Program-made: the position numbers and the translations under genes
NCBI GenBank assembly: GCA_024637255.1
Contig: JAGXFO010000011.1
Coordinates: 62,001 to 126,000, forward strand
Reading direction: 5' to 3'
DNA from: Sulfurovum sp.
GTDB taxonomy: Bacteria; Campylobacterota; Campylobacteria; Campylobacterales; Sulfurovaceae
DNA: 64,000 bases
Notes under the pieces: model-generated
Told to the model about the DNA's origin: nothing
Databases searched by the model: none
Seen by the model: the letters and a program-made list of their open reading frames with translations, nothing else
Shown: positions 44,392 through 53,870 of the stretch, piece after piece
How positions within the stretch are numbered: position 1 is the first letter of the stretch
How the letters are laid out: every line of letters starts with the position of its first letter

Positions 44392-45134
44392 TTTATTTTT
44401 CCAAACCCATATTTTTCAAAACTATCTTGTGCTGTATCTGAAAGTAAAAATGCTCCAAACTTTGAAGCCAAAGGTTTATTTTTGGCATATTTTGTCAAAA
44501 CAAATGCTTGTTTGAGTAAAGTGTATTTTTTAGAATCTATTACCATATAGCGACCGTTGTCTTGTGTTGATTTTATAAGAGAAAATGCCACAAGTCCTAT
44601 CTCGGCAGCGCCACTATCTACAAATTGAACACTTTGAGCAATATTGTCACCCAGAACCAGTTTAGCAGATGCAACATCTTCTAAGCCATAATTTTTAATA
44701 ATTTCAGTCGCAGCCACACCATAAGGAGCTAGTTTTGGATTTGCAATGGAGATGTGTTTTACTTTATCGCTTTTTAGCGCATCCATTCCCATCTTGATAA
44801 GCTCTGGATGAGTGCTGTAAAGTGCAACAGAACCTAAAGCATAAATTTCAGGATCACTGATGGCATTACCGTCTTTTACGATTCTTGCCGGATATCTTTC
44901 ATCGGCGGCCATGAAGACATCATAGTCAAACCCATTACTAAACTGTGCATACGCTTTTCCTGTAGCATTAAACGTTATCAAAATATCATCATTTTTATTT
45001 TGAGCTTTAAAGTTTTTCACGACTTCACTCATCGCCAGTTTTGTACTCGAGGCTGCAAAAACTCTGATAACCTCAGCCCACAAATTTACACTCAGTCCAT
45101 ATACAATGAGAGCCGTGCTTATGAATTTTTTCAT
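44388..45134 (-). CDS. modA: Molybdate-binding periplasmic protein
   Basis: 248 residues with a signal peptide (1-20, ending LWA). It shows the ModA features FAASSTKLAMSEV with oxyanion-binding serines, FNATGKAYAQ, FMAADERYPARI and GLVAFSLI. Binds molybdate/tungstate for the ModBC importer. First intact gene of the mod operon; upstream lie a porin remnant and a ModE-like operator. Confidence 0.93.
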   Translation of the reverse strand: MKKFISTALIVYGLSVNLWAEVIRVFAASSTKLAMSEVVKNFKAQNKNDDILITFNATGKAYAQFSNGFDYDVFMAADERYPARIVKDGNAISDPEIYALGSVALYSTHPELIKMGMDALKSDKVKHISIANPKLAPYGVAATEIIKNYGLEDVASAKLVLGDNIAQSVQFVDSGAAEIGLVAFSLIKSTQDNGRYMVIDSKKYTLLKQAFVLTKYAKNKPLASKFGAFLLSDTAQDSFEKYGFGKIK

Positions 45135-45145
45135 ATTCGTTCCTT

Positions 45146-45310
45146 TTAAAATAAATAGTTTAGTTCACAACGAGTATCAGCGCCACTCGCGTCTACTTGT
45201 TCAGTATCTTGGTAACCCATTCTAAAACGCCATTGTAATTCTGGCATTATTGAAAGATTCTGGGTAAATCCGGCATAGTAGTAGTTTTCATCAAACTGAT
45301 TTATATAACG
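45146..45310 (-). pseudogene. 3' remnant of an outer-membrane porin gene
   Basis: Reading the minus strand gives about 55 residues ending in NYLF-stop, with alternating aromatic/polar strands (YYYAGFTQNL, ELQWRFRMGYQD) and the terminal Phe typical of beta-barrel porins. The frame is closed upstream by a stop at 45323 and has no start, so only the last strands of the barrel remain. It lies between the ModE-like operator and modA, suggesting that a porin once began this operon and lost its 5' part. Confidence 0.68.
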
Positions 45311-45340
45311 ATATACTAAAATTTAAATCGCCTGCAAAAT

Positions 45341-45374
45341 AGTATCGTTATGTATCTTAAAATATAACGATACT
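45341..45374. promoter_or_regulatory. ModE-like operator of the molybdate operon
   Basis: Perfect 11-base inverted repeat AGTATCGTTAT ... ATAACGATACT separated by 12 bases. Its core CGTTAT-N12-ATAACG has the same half-sites and spacing as the E. coli ModE site before modA, as I recall it. A further half-site-like TATAACGATA lies at 45304-45313. A ModE-type regulator would repress the mod genes when molybdate is sufficient. Confidence 0.75.
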
Positions 45375-45612
45375 AAGCAAATATCTGTATGATGAAACTT
45401 TTTCACGATTGGCTCTTGGCTGGAAAAAAGTAAGTTTAAAGATAAACGCAGAAAGTTTTTCGGAATCATTAGCAAAATACTTAGTCGCATCTAAAAAAGA
45501 TTTTGAGCCTCTTCCATCTCTTTATATATCGCAACATGAGTCAATGTGGCGGGAGTCTGCTGTCAATACTGTTGTGCATAAAGTTCCTTGTTTTTCTCTC
45601 TCTTTGTTCTAA
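45361..45612 (+). pseudogene. Possible 3' fragment of an unidentified gene
   Basis: An 83-codon open frame without an ATG, ending in KVPCFSLSLF. No family is recognised. It begins next to the ModE-like operator and faces away from the porin remnant, so it may be debris from the same rearrangement, or simply non-coding. The translation does have protein-like composition (SLYISQHESMWRESAVN). Confidence 0.3.
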
Positions 45613-45659
45613 GATAATATCATAGAGTCTCCTATAAACAGTGACCTACGGGAAACCTC

Positions 45660-45688
45660 TTGACAAAGTAACCTAAAAGTGTTAGAAT
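45660..45688 (+). promoter_or_regulatory. Vegetative promoter of ssrA
   Basis: TTGACA at 45660 and TAGAAT at 45683, separated by exactly 17 bases, 25 bases before the mature tmRNA 5' end. This is the best -35/-10 pair I found in the window. Confidence 0.8.
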
Positions 45689-45713
45689 CCACCCGTTCTT
45701 AAGGAACAACTAT

Positions 45714-46088
45714 GGGGGTGACCTGGTTTCGACTGGAGTAGTCGGGGCTATGTGCATGTCGGACTGAGCAATTCCGTTACGCGGCTCACACGCATTTAAA
45801 CGCAAACAACACAGATTATCGTCCAGCTTACGCAGTAGCGTAAGTCCTTAACCCCGCTAACGCGGTGGACTGCTTCGCCGGTGAGTGTCATCTTAACCGG
45901 AGTTTGAAGTATAACATCTGATGACTATGCCCAGTGGAAGCTATGCCACAGGGTGAGAATCTTAGCTCGTCTTGTAAAGTTTTGGGTGTCGTACAAAGCA
46001 AGATTAAACCTAACAACACCGCCTAAGCATGTAGAGTCATGGTTCTATCTATTTTAGGACAGGGGTTCGATCCCCCTCACCTCCACCA
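45714..46088 (+). ncRNA. ssrA: Transfer-messenger RNA
   Basis: Rescues stalled ribosomes. The 5' end GGGGGUGACCUGGUUUCGACUG and the 3' end GUUCGAUCCCCCUCACCUCCACCA form the tRNA-Ala-like acceptor and T arm with an encoded CCA. The tag reading frame is 45802-45843 and encodes ANNTDYRPAYAVA, close to the tags of Helicobacter and Campylobacter (NN...PAYA), which supports the Campylobacterota assignment. About 375 nucleotides. Confidence 0.97.
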
Positions 46089-46216
46089 ATAACCTACTTC
46101 ATACAAATTCGACAAAATCAAATTATAGCTCTTAAATACAATACTTTTTTAAGAGATAGAAGTATACAATGAACTTCTGAAAAATCTATCTGAAAGAAAA
46201 AAGAGAGAAGTAAGCA

Positions 46217-46360
46217 TTGAAAAAAACCAGAGTAACAAAAGATGAACTCCTTAACCAAATATTACAAGAAATTTCAGATGAAAATGATACAGTAAATAAC
46301 AGTTATCAAGAGAAGAAATCCCAAGGCAAAAATAAAAGATTGTCTAATGAAAAAAAATAG
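46217..46360 (+). CDS. Small charged protein, hypothetical
   Basis: A 47-residue frame from TTG 46217, eight bases after AGAGAAG, starting MKKTRVTKDELLNQ and ending SNEKK. Highly charged, helical, no known motif. It is directly followed by the next small membrane protein and may be co-translated with it. The rare start codon keeps confidence moderate. Confidence 0.5.
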   Translation: MKKTRVTKDELLNQILQEISDENDTVNNSYQEKKSQGKNKRLSNEKK

Positions 46361-46365
46361 AAAAT

Positions 46366-46692
46366 ATGCTTATAGCCATGCTTGTGATACTAATCATTTT
46401 TGTTCTATTTTATCCAAATGATAAAACAGACAACATTGACAATAATAACACAAGTGAAGACAGGCCCAATATTTTAAAAACAGATCTAACAAAAGTGCAA
46501 AAGCAAACTGTGACCAAAACTGAAAGAAAAGAAGTATTGGGTGAAGAAGTGAAAAGTGAAAAAACTGTGGAAATACTCATTAGCGAAAACAAAAAAATAA
46601 AGGCGCAAGAGAAAAAAGTTTTAAAAACCACAGATCCTAAAACGCAAAGAGAAAAAGCCAAAGAAAGGCTTATGAAACAAATGCAAGACTAA
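46366..46692 (+). CDS. Small membrane-anchored Lys/Glu-rich protein
   Basis: 108 residues: one N-terminal membrane helix (MLIAMLVILIIFVLFY) followed by a highly charged, coiled-coil-prone tail. No family recognised. It converges on alr with a four-base overlap of the stop regions. A clear Shine-Dalgarno is missing, so translation may depend on the small frame just upstream. Confidence 0.6.
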   Translation: MLIAMLVILIIFVLFYPNDKTDNIDNNNTSEDRPNILKTDLTKVQKQTVTKTERKEVLGEEVKSEKTVEILISENKKIKAQEKKVLKTTDPKTQREKAKERLMKQMQD

Positions 46693-47693
46693 ATTACACT
46701 CTTTACAATATCACTTGCTAACGCAGTGGTTACCTCGTATGAAATGGTTCCAAACTGTTTTGCAGCAACTTTGGCATCATTCATAACACACACTTCTTCA
46801 TTTTCGGATTCAAGCGAGATAAAATCCATAGAAACACGTCCCAATATAGGTAATTTTTCGCTTGTAATATAGGGATTTCTTGCATCACCCCTACACCATC
46901 CATCTCCATAGCCGATATCATACGTTGAAACTGTCATCTCTCTAGGTACAATAAAGTCTCCACCGTAACCTATGCGCTCTCCGGCTTTAAGTACTCTGCT
47001 TGCTACTTTTTTGGCATAAAGAGACAAAACTGGCTTTAACTGTAGGGTATCAAATACACAAGGCAGTTCATTATATCCGTATGCTCCTATGCCTACACGC
47101 ACAAGGTCTTCGTCAAAACTTTTTGTTCGAAGTATCGCTGCAGAGTTGTGTGAATGCGCCCTTACTCCTGCAAAACCTGCTTCTTTCACTCTTTGTTTTA
47201 CAGCTTCAAACTGTTTTTTTTGCCAAAAGAACTCTGAACTCAGTTCATCTGCACTGCGGTAGTGGGTCATCAACCCCACAAGATTCAAGCCTTGTGTTTT
47301 CATAAGGGTTAGCGCTTCATCCACTTCATCCAAAGCAATGCCGTTACGGTGCATACCTGTATCAACTTTCAGTTCTACTTTTGCTCCCTGTTGGGCCTGC
47401 ATGATGTCTTCAAGTCTATTGACAGCAAAAGAACATGCATCATCTGCAACAATCCTGTCACCTAAAACCAAAATAGTCTCAAAAAGTGTTCTTATCTGCC
47501 CAGCTTCAGCCATATTTCTTACCACGGCATGCCTGATGCCAAACTCCGAAGCAAGTGCTGCCATAAGTTCCAAGCCGTGTCCATAGGCATTGTCTTTTAG
47601 CACGATGGCTATCTTGTCTATTGAGCCAGTTTGAAGTGCTATTTGGCTAAGATTATGGTAGAAATTTTGTTTATTTATTTTAATGAATGCCAT
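46689..47693 (-). CDS. alr: Alanine racemase
   Basis: Supplies D-alanine for peptidoglycan. 334 residues with the PLP lysine in VLKDNAYGHG (K33), VDTGMHRNG, the SHNSAA strand, and YDIGYGDG near the C-terminal domain that carries the second catalytic residue. Slightly shorter than the usual 360, as in related bacteria. Confidence 0.94.
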   Translation of the reverse strand: MAFIKINKQNFYHNLSQIALQTGSIDKIAIVLKDNAYGHGLELMAALASEFGIRHAVVRNMAEAGQIRTLFETILVLGDRIVADDACSFAVNRLEDIMQAQQGAKVELKVDTGMHRNGIALDEVDEALTLMKTQGLNLVGLMTHYRSADELSSEFFWQKKQFEAVKQRVKEAGFAGVRAHSHNSAAILRTKSFDEDLVRVGIGAYGYNELPCVFDTLQLKPVLSLYAKKVASRVLKAGERIGYGGDFIVPREMTVSTYDIGYGDGWCRGDARNPYITSEKLPILGRVSMDFISLESENEEVCVMNDAKVAAKQFGTISYEVTTALASDIVKSVI

Positions 47694-47761
47694 GCAAGAT
47701 TATACAATAAAAATGATAATTTAAGAGAGCTTTGTTTCTTTTAAATAAAGGGGAACTTACC

Positions 47762-48760
47762 ATGAAAACAATGCCCGCAGAATGGGAAAAACAACGCACT
47801 GTTCTTCTTTCATTTCCTCATGAGGAAACAGACTGGGCAGAAGATCTTGAGGCGTCGCTTTCTCCTTTTATCCGTATAGCCCAAGCCATTGCTTATGGAC
47901 AATCTGTGTACATCATCTGCAAAGACAAAGAAAAAATATCAAATATGTTTTGCTCGACGCACAATATGACTTTTATAGAGGCAGCCACCAATGACACATG
48001 GATACGTGACTACGGATATATCTGCATAAAGGAAAATGGTGATGTAAAACTTCTTGACTTTACATTTGACGGCTGGGGCGGTAAATTTGAAGCTTCGCTT
48101 GACAATACTGTAAACAGGATCTTGCACCAAAAAGGATACATGGGTACTATCCCGATGGAAAACATTGATTTTGTACTTGAAGGGGGCTCTTTGGAAAGTG
48201 ATGGTGCAGGAACGATACTGACTACTACTACTTGTCTATGTAATCCCAATAGAAACGGTGGGCTTAGTAAAAAAGAGATTGAAGGGAAACTTCATGGCTA
48301 TTTAGGAGCGCGGAGGGTTTTATGGTTGGATCACGGCTATCTTGCAGGAGACGATACCGACTCACACATTGACACTTTGGCACGTTTTGTCAACAAAGAG
48401 ACCATTATGTATGTCAAGTGTGATGACAAGGAAGACGAGCATTACGAGGCGCTTCACAAGATGGAATTGCAATTGCAAAGTTTCACCACACCCGAAGGAA
48501 AACCCTATACACTCATAGCACTTCCTATGACATCGGCTATTTACAGCCAAGAAGGGAAAAGGCTTCCTGCAACTTATGCCAATTTTCTTATTGTCAATCA
48601 TGCGCTTATCTATCCTACCTATGATGACAAAAACGATACAAAAGTAGGAGAAATCTTTAAAACTGTATTTCCAGAGAGAGAAATCATTCCAGTCAATTGT
48701 TTAAAACTCATAGAACAGGGAGGAAGCCTGCACTGCTCTACTATGCAGGTTGCTTATTGA
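47762..48760 (+). CDS. aguA: Agmatine deiminase
   Basis: Converts agmatine to N-carbamoylputrescine. 332 residues with MPAEWEKQ, TNDTWIRDYG, EGGSLESDG, DHGYLAGDDTDSHID and the catalytic Cys325 in EQGGSLHCST. Start at 47762 (AGGGGAAC before it) rather than 47732. Followed 70 bases later by aguB, so the two complete an arginine-derived putrescine route. Confidence 0.95.
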   Translation: MKTMPAEWEKQRTVLLSFPHEETDWAEDLEASLSPFIRIAQAIAYGQSVYIICKDKEKISNMFCSTHNMTFIEAATNDTWIRDYGYICIKENGDVKLLDFTFDGWGGKFEASLDNTVNRILHQKGYMGTIPMENIDFVLEGGSLESDGAGTILTTTTCLCNPNRNGGLSKKEIEGKLHGYLGARRVLWLDHGYLAGDDTDSHIDTLARFVNKETIMYVKCDDKEDEHYEALHKMELQLQSFTTPEGKPYTLIALPMTSAIYSQEGKRLPATYANFLIVNHALIYPTYDDKNDTKVGEIFKTVFPEREIIPVNCLKLIEQGGSLHCSTMQVAY

Positions 48761-48830
48761 TACTGCTTTGCATATTATGCTAAAATATAATTAAAAAATT
48801 AAAGTGGGTTACACATATGAGGCTACATGC

Positions 48831-49703
48831 ATGAAAACAGCACTTATCCAACAAAAATACTATGATACCAAAGCGATGACCGTCAAAGTCACAACTGAAA
48901 AAATACAGGAGGCGGCCAAAAACGGTGCACAGCTTATTGTGCTTCAGGAACTCCATCAGACAGAATACTTTTGTCAAAGTGAAGATACAAAGTTTTTTAG
49001 CTACGCAAATGATTTTGAAAAAGATGTAGCGTTTTGGTCCCAAATTGCCAAAGAAAATAAAGTGGTTTTACTTACATCTCTTTTTGAGAAGCGTACTGCA
49101 GGACTTTACCATAATACAGCCGTTGTCTTTGAAAAAGATGGTTCTGTTGCAGGAAAATACCGCAAGATGCACATCCCTGATGATCCGGGGTTTTATGAGA
49201 AGTTTTACTTTACGCCTGGAGATCTTGGGTTTGAACCCATTCAAACATCTGTAGGAAAACTGGGTGTACTCGTCTGCTGGGATCAATGGTACCCTGAGGC
49301 TGCACGTATCATGACTCTCAAAGGTGCAGAACTACTCATCTACCCTACTGCTATTGGTTGGTTTGAGGCAGACAGCGAAGAAGAAAAAGCCAGGCAACTT
49401 GACAGCTGGATAACCATTCAGCGTTCTCATGCCATAGCCAATGCCATACCCGTACTGAGTTGCAACCGTGTAGGTTTTGAAGCAGACAGTGCAGGCATTA
49501 TGGAGGGTACTCGTTTTTGGGGCAACTCTTTCGTGTGTGGTGCACAAGGGGAAATGCTGGTTCAAGCCAATGCTGAAGATGAAACGATTTTATATGCTGA
49601 CATCAATCACGAACGCACCAAAGAAGTACGAGACATTTGGCCATTTTTGCGTGATAGGCGCATAGAAGCCTATCAATGTCTTCTGAAGAGATATTGTAAT
49701 TAG
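48831..49703 (+). CDS. aguB: N-carbamoylputrescine amidase
   Basis: Nitrilase-family enzyme that hydrolyses N-carbamoylputrescine to putrescine. 290 residues with the Glu-Lys-Cys triad in LQELHQTEYFC, YRKMHIPDDPGFYEK and VCWDQWYPEAAR. Start at 48831 because the longer frame has no ribosome site. It is paired with aguA; no arginine decarboxylase is in the window. Its stop overlaps the convergent NUDIX gene by four bases. Confidence 0.95.
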   Translation: MKTALIQQKYYDTKAMTVKVTTEKIQEAAKNGAQLIVLQELHQTEYFCQSEDTKFFSYANDFEKDVAFWSQIAKENKVVLLTSLFEKRTAGLYHNTAVVFEKDGSVAGKYRKMHIPDDPGFYEKFYFTPGDLGFEPIQTSVGKLGVLVCWDQWYPEAARIMTLKGAELLIYPTAIGWFEADSEEEKARQLDSWITIQRSHAIANAIPVLSCNRVGFEADSAGIMEGTRFWGNSFVCGAQGEMLVQANAEDETILYADINHERTKEVRDIWPFLRDRRIEAYQCLLKRYCN

Positions 49704-50284
49704 ATTATAGGGCTATTTTGCTCAAACCACCACATAAAGGCAAACATAAGTCCTGGTGTTTTTGCGATACTCTCATCATAAATAAGTGCTTTGGCATCAT
49801 TTACATGAAGATAGACCACTTCAATATCTTCATGGCCAATCCCTCCTCCATTGCTCACTTTCATGCTCTCATCTACTTGTGCAAAATAAAGCACCTGCTT
49901 AGATCCGGCAAACCCTACTGAAGTATGAAAAGAGGTGATTCTTTCTATATTTTCAAGAGGCACAATATATCCACACTCTTCTTCTATTTCTTCTTTTGCT
50001 ATCTCCTCTAAAGAAAGTTCTTTATCCACAATGCCTGCACAGAGCTCAATGGTCATACCGTCACCATTATTCAGATACACAGCAGGACGAAACTGCTTCA
50101 CCAAAACAAATGCGTCTTGCTCTTTATGGTACAGCATGACAGCCACACTGTCATGTGCCTGAACAATCTCCCAAGATTTTTTGACACCGTATTGTTCATA
50201 AGTAGCCAGTGCCGTTTCGATAAATTTTGCATTCTCTAAAGACTGCAGTTCAAAGTTTTCTATTTGGTATTTAAACGTCATCAT
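49700..50284 (-). CDS. NUDIX hydrolase, nucleoside-diphosphate-sugar type
   Basis: 194 residues. The Nudix box is present as AGIVDKELSLEEIAKEEIEEECGY-like (split here: GIVDKELSLEE, then KEEIEEECGY), with Lys where Arg is usual. The ELCAGIVD start resembles UDP-sugar or ADP-ribose diphosphatases. It overlaps the peptidase gene upstream by 14 bases. Confidence 0.88.
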   Translation of the reverse strand: MMTFKYQIENFELQSLENAKFIETALATYEQYGVKKSWEIVQAHDSVAVMLYHKEQDAFVLVKQFRPAVYLNNGDGMTIELCAGIVDKELSLEEIAKEEIEEECGYIVPLENIERITSFHTSVGFAGSKQVLYFAQVDESMKVSNGGGIGHEDIEVVYLHVNDAKALIYDESIAKTPGLMFAFMWWFEQNSPII

Positions 50285-51590
50285 CTTCCGTTTCCTCTGT
50301 AGTTTCTGTTTTCCTGTTGTCGGATACTTTCATGCTTAAGTCTCTACACTGACCCCACATAAAGCCGGTATCTTCATTTTTAGTGCAAGAGAGTAATTTC
50401 ATTCTGTTTATCTTTGCGTCTTTGATGACTACTTCTTTGTATTTTGTCGTAGTTACCTCTTCGTACTTGGTAAATTTTTTCAAAATAGACGTTTTTGCAG
50501 ATTGCTTACTCAGCACAGTCATCGGGTTGACCCATCGTCCATTTTTTGTAAGTCCAAAATGCAAGTGAGGACCCGTACTTTGTCCGGTACTTCCCACATA
50601 TCCTATAATGTCACCTTTTGTGATGCGCTGCCCTCTTTTGGCCCGGATACGACTCTGATGAGCATACAATGATTCATAGCCGCCTGCATGTTTAATCTTT
50701 ACAACCTTGCCATACCCGCTCATATAACCCGCAAAACTTACGGTACCCTTATTTACAGCAAGTAGGGGTGTACCTCTTTTTGCCCTGAAGTCCGTACCAA
50801 GATGGGGGCGATATTTTTTCAATATAGGATGATATCTTCTGTATGAAAATGAAGAAGAGATACGCGCATGTCGTATAGACATAGCAAAATTTGAAGTAGC
50901 ACTTTTTACAGGAACTCTGCGTGAATATATTATTTTTTTCTTTCCTTTTATCGTATACACCTGAGATTTTTTGTCACTTTTATAACCATAACCCTCTTCA
51001 TCCGCATAAATAAACTGTTTCCCGCCCTTAGAGTCAAGCACAGCTATTTTAATCTGTGGTGCATCATAGGGTTTGCCCATTCTTGTTTTTTGCGTATACA
51101 AAAAAGAGACCTTATCTCCCTTTTTAAACTTTTTTGCATCGATTGTGCCATTAAAGAGTTGTCCCATTTTATTTGCCAAACCAGGATGCTGCAGGGTTTC
51201 TATAATGTCTGTATGAAGATTTTTTTCTATGGTAACCGTAGCACTGTACTCTTGCTCTTTGTATTCTATAGGGATGATATCGAAAATATACGTATTGCTC
51301 TCATGCTCTCTTGCCAGCCTTATCTGCATCTGCGTTCCAATGGGAACAAGAACCTGTAGGAGCTTGCCATCCTTGTCTTTTAACTCATAAAATAATTGTT
51401 TACCTTCAATTTCTGAAAGAAACCCGATGTCCTCTTCTGAAACAGATTTTAATACATCCTGTGAAATGTTTCTAGAGCTTAAATACTCGGAAAATGTTTT
51501 ACCTTTTTCCCAGCGTTCAAAATTTACCTTTGCCCCGAACAGTGAGCTTGCTATCAAAACCCATAACAATACAGTTTTAATGCTTCCCAT
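50271..51590 (-). CDS. M23-family peptidoglycan endopeptidase (Csd3/Pgp-like)
   Basis: 439 residues: signal peptide (ALIASSLFGA), N-terminal regulatory domains, and a LytM domain with zinc ligands HLGTDF (His, Asp) and GPHLHFG (HxH). In Campylobacter and Helicobacter similar proteins trim peptide cross-links to set cell shape. A short Glu/Asp-rich tail ends it. Located in the periplasm. Confidence 0.92.
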   Translation of the reverse strand: MGSIKTVLLWVLIASSLFGAKVNFERWEKGKTFSEYLSSRNISQDVLKSVSEEDIGFLSEIEGKQLFYELKDKDGKLLQVLVPIGTQMQIRLAREHESNTYIFDIIPIEYKEQEYSATVTIEKNLHTDIIETLQHPGLANKMGQLFNGTIDAKKFKKGDKVSFLYTQKTRMGKPYDAPQIKIAVLDSKGGKQFIYADEEGYGYKSDKKSQVYTIKGKKKIIYSRRVPVKSATSNFAMSIRHARISSSFSYRRYHPILKKYRPHLGTDFRAKRGTPLLAVNKGTVSFAGYMSGYGKVVKIKHAGGYESLYAHQSRIRAKRGQRITKGDIIGYVGSTGQSTGPHLHFGLTKNGRWVNPMTVLSKQSAKTSILKKFTKYEEVTTTKYKEVVIKDAKINRMKLLSCTKNEDTGFMWGQCRDLSMKVSDNRKTETTEETEDDDV

Positions 51591-51764
51591 GTGGTACCTT
51601 TGTCTCTATGGTCTCTATTCAAAGAATCAGAGATTCCCTTTCTTAAATTGGGCATTATTATAACTTAAATAGGTTAATCTGCCAGACACAATGAGGACAT
51701 CAATAAACTTTTACTATATTACTTGTATAATCAATATACTTATTTTATCACCAAAAGGATCGCT

Positions 51765-52457
51765 ATGCACAAAATAGCTCTTATGACGCTCGCGCTATTC
51801 TCTTTACCTCTTTTTGCAGGTTTTTTTCCTCAAACAGTACATACTTCTATCAAATCTATACAAGGACAGTCAGTCAAGCTTCACTCAGGTTTCCCTGTTG
51901 TTGGGATGAGTGGCGTAGTGGTGCACGACTATGGAAATGGCCTTTCTGCCATCACTAATCGAATTGTCCAAACTTCAGCGGATGGGTCTGCTGTACTGTT
52001 AGGTGTAGAGGTCCTTCAACACGATGCTCTTCCTACCGTCAAAACAGCCGGTGTACCTAATGACAAAGTCATAGGAGGGTACCTTTACAGCAATGTGCTT
52101 TTACTCGCGCCAGATGCAGATACCTATGCAAAAATCGTAGCTTCTGAAAATAAAAAGTGGATACACCCGGATCTTTATGCCGTCTATCTTTCTACCGAAG
52201 GAGAAGATGGGCCAAGCAAAGAGAATCTTGCACAATTTGCGCAAAAATATCAAATTGGTCTTATCTATATAGTGCGCAAAAATACTGCTGTACTCTTAGA
52301 CCCCATTTCAGGGAAAATCGTAGCTAAAAAACCTATGTCGGGGCTACCCAAAGAAGGAAAGTTTCCTTTTTATATGCGACTCGAAGCCCTTGATTCAGGC
52401 TGGTTTGGAGGTAATGCCAAAACAGGCAATTATTACAACTCCATGGAATCACTGTAG
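51765..52457 (+). CDS. PgbA N-terminal-domain protein
   Basis: 230 residues with a signal peptide (ALMTLALFSLPLFAG) and the conserved domain called plasminogen-binding protein PgbA N-terminal in Helicobacter. The domain name does not imply host binding here; a general envelope role is more likely in a free-living relative. ATG 51765 chosen for the signal peptide, with AAAGGA before it. Confidence 0.82.
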   Translation: MHKIALMTLALFSLPLFAGFFPQTVHTSIKSIQGQSVKLHSGFPVVGMSGVVVHDYGNGLSAITNRIVQTSADGSAVLLGVEVLQHDALPTVKTAGVPNDKVIGGYLYSNVLLLAPDADTYAKIVASENKKWIHPDLYAVYLSTEGEDGPSKENLAQFAQKYQIGLIYIVRKNTAVLLDPISGKIVAKKPMSGLPKEGKFPFYMRLEALDSGWFGGNAKTGNYYNSMESL

Positions 52458-52469
52458 TGGGACTGGCAC

Positions 52470-53858
52470 ATGTTAGATAAAAAACATATAGAACATTTTG
52501 AAACACTCGTAGGCACAGAGAATGTGTATAGCGACAAGGCACATCTTATCGCCTACTCTTACGACGCTACGCGTACACATTTTGAACCTGAAGCAGTTGT
52601 CTTTCCGCGAAATGAAAGCGATGTAAGTGAAATCTTAAAATACTGTAATACACATCATATTGTTATTACCCCAAGAGGAGCCGGTTCAGGTTTTACCGGA
52701 GGTGCCCTTCCTACACAGGGTGGCATCATTCTAGGGATGGAAAAGCATATGAACAAGATCCTTGAGATCGATATGGAAAACATGGTGGCCGTGGTGCAGC
52801 CCGGCGTTATCAACATGGATCTGCAAAAAGCGGCTGAAGCAGTAGGACTTTTTTACCCGCCAGATCCGGCTAGCGAAGAGTACTCGACACTGGGTGGAAA
52901 CGTCAGTGAAAATGCGGGTGGTATGCGTGCAGCAAAATATGGTATTACCAAAGACTATGTCATGGCACTTCGTGCTGTGCGTCCTAATGGTGATATTATA
53001 AGGGCAGGAAAGCGTACCATCAAAGATGTTGCAGGGTACAACGTTGCAGGTATTTTGATAGCGTCCGAAGGCACTCTGGCCATCATTACCGAGATTACAC
53101 TCAAGCTTATTCCTAAGCCTAAGTTTACCAAGGCCTATATGGGAATTTTTCCTTCGGTAGAAAATGCGATGAATGCTGTGTTTAAGTCTTTGGCAAATGG
53201 GGCAAACCCTGTAGCGATGGAGTTTATGGACAAGTTGGTCGTACAGGCTCTCAAAGAAAAACTCGGTATTGCCCTTCCCGAAGATGCAGGAGCATTGCTT
53301 ATTGGTGATGTGGATGGGAATGTCATAGAAGAAGTAGAGTTTCAACTTGCTACGCTAGAAGCTTCTTTTAAAGAAAATGGTGCACAATCGTTTGTCATTG
53401 CTCATGATGCAGACAAACGCAAAGAACTTTGGTATGCAAGACGAAATGCTTCGCCATCTATTACTATCTTTGGAAGTAAAAAGCTTAACGAAGACATTTC
53501 TGTACCAAGAAGTATGTTACCTGAAGCATTGAAAAGCATCTACGCCATAGGTGACAAATATGGATTTAAGGTGCCGTGTTTTGGACATGCAGGTGATGGA
53601 AACATCCATGTCAATGTCATGGTAGACGGTTCAGACGAAAAGCAACTTCACGATGGCCACAAAGCCATAGAGGAGATATTTCAACTCGTAGTAGATATGG
53701 GTGGCACACTAAGCGGTGAGCATGGCATAGGCACAAGCAAGGCACCATTTATGAGCATCGCATTCAATGAGGATGAGCTAACCCTATTTAAAGACATTAA
53801 GAAAGCTTTTGATCCCAACAATATACTAAACCCTGGAAAAATGGGATTAGCAAATTAA
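52470..53858 (+). CDS. FAD-linked oxidase, GlcD family
   Basis: 462 residues: FAD-binding PCMH domain with PRGAGSGFTGGALP and VSENAGGMRAAKYG, then the vanillyl-alcohol-oxidase-like C-terminus with CFGHAGDGNIHVN and GEHGIGTSK. This is the glycolate/D-lactate dehydrogenase flavoprotein. Its expected Fe-S partner is the GlcF-like gene at 28222, far away. Confidence 0.92.
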   Translation: MLDKKHIEHFETLVGTENVYSDKAHLIAYSYDATRTHFEPEAVVFPRNESDVSEILKYCNTHHIVITPRGAGSGFTGGALPTQGGIILGMEKHMNKILEIDMENMVAVVQPGVINMDLQKAAEAVGLFYPPDPASEEYSTLGGNVSENAGGMRAAKYGITKDYVMALRAVRPNGDIIRAGKRTIKDVAGYNVAGILIASEGTLAIITEITLKLIPKPKFTKAYMGIFPSVENAMNAVFKSLANGANPVAMEFMDKLVVQALKEKLGIALPEDAGALLIGDVDGNVIEEVEFQLATLEASFKENGAQSFVIAHDADKRKELWYARRNASPSITIFGSKKLNEDISVPRSMLPEALKSIYAIGDKYGFKVPCFGHAGDGNIHVNVMVDGSDEKQLHDGHKAIEEIFQLVVDMGGTLSGEHGIGTSKAPFMSIAFNEDELTLFKDIKKAFDPNNILNPGKMGLAN

Positions 53859-53870
53859 AAGAGGTTAACA

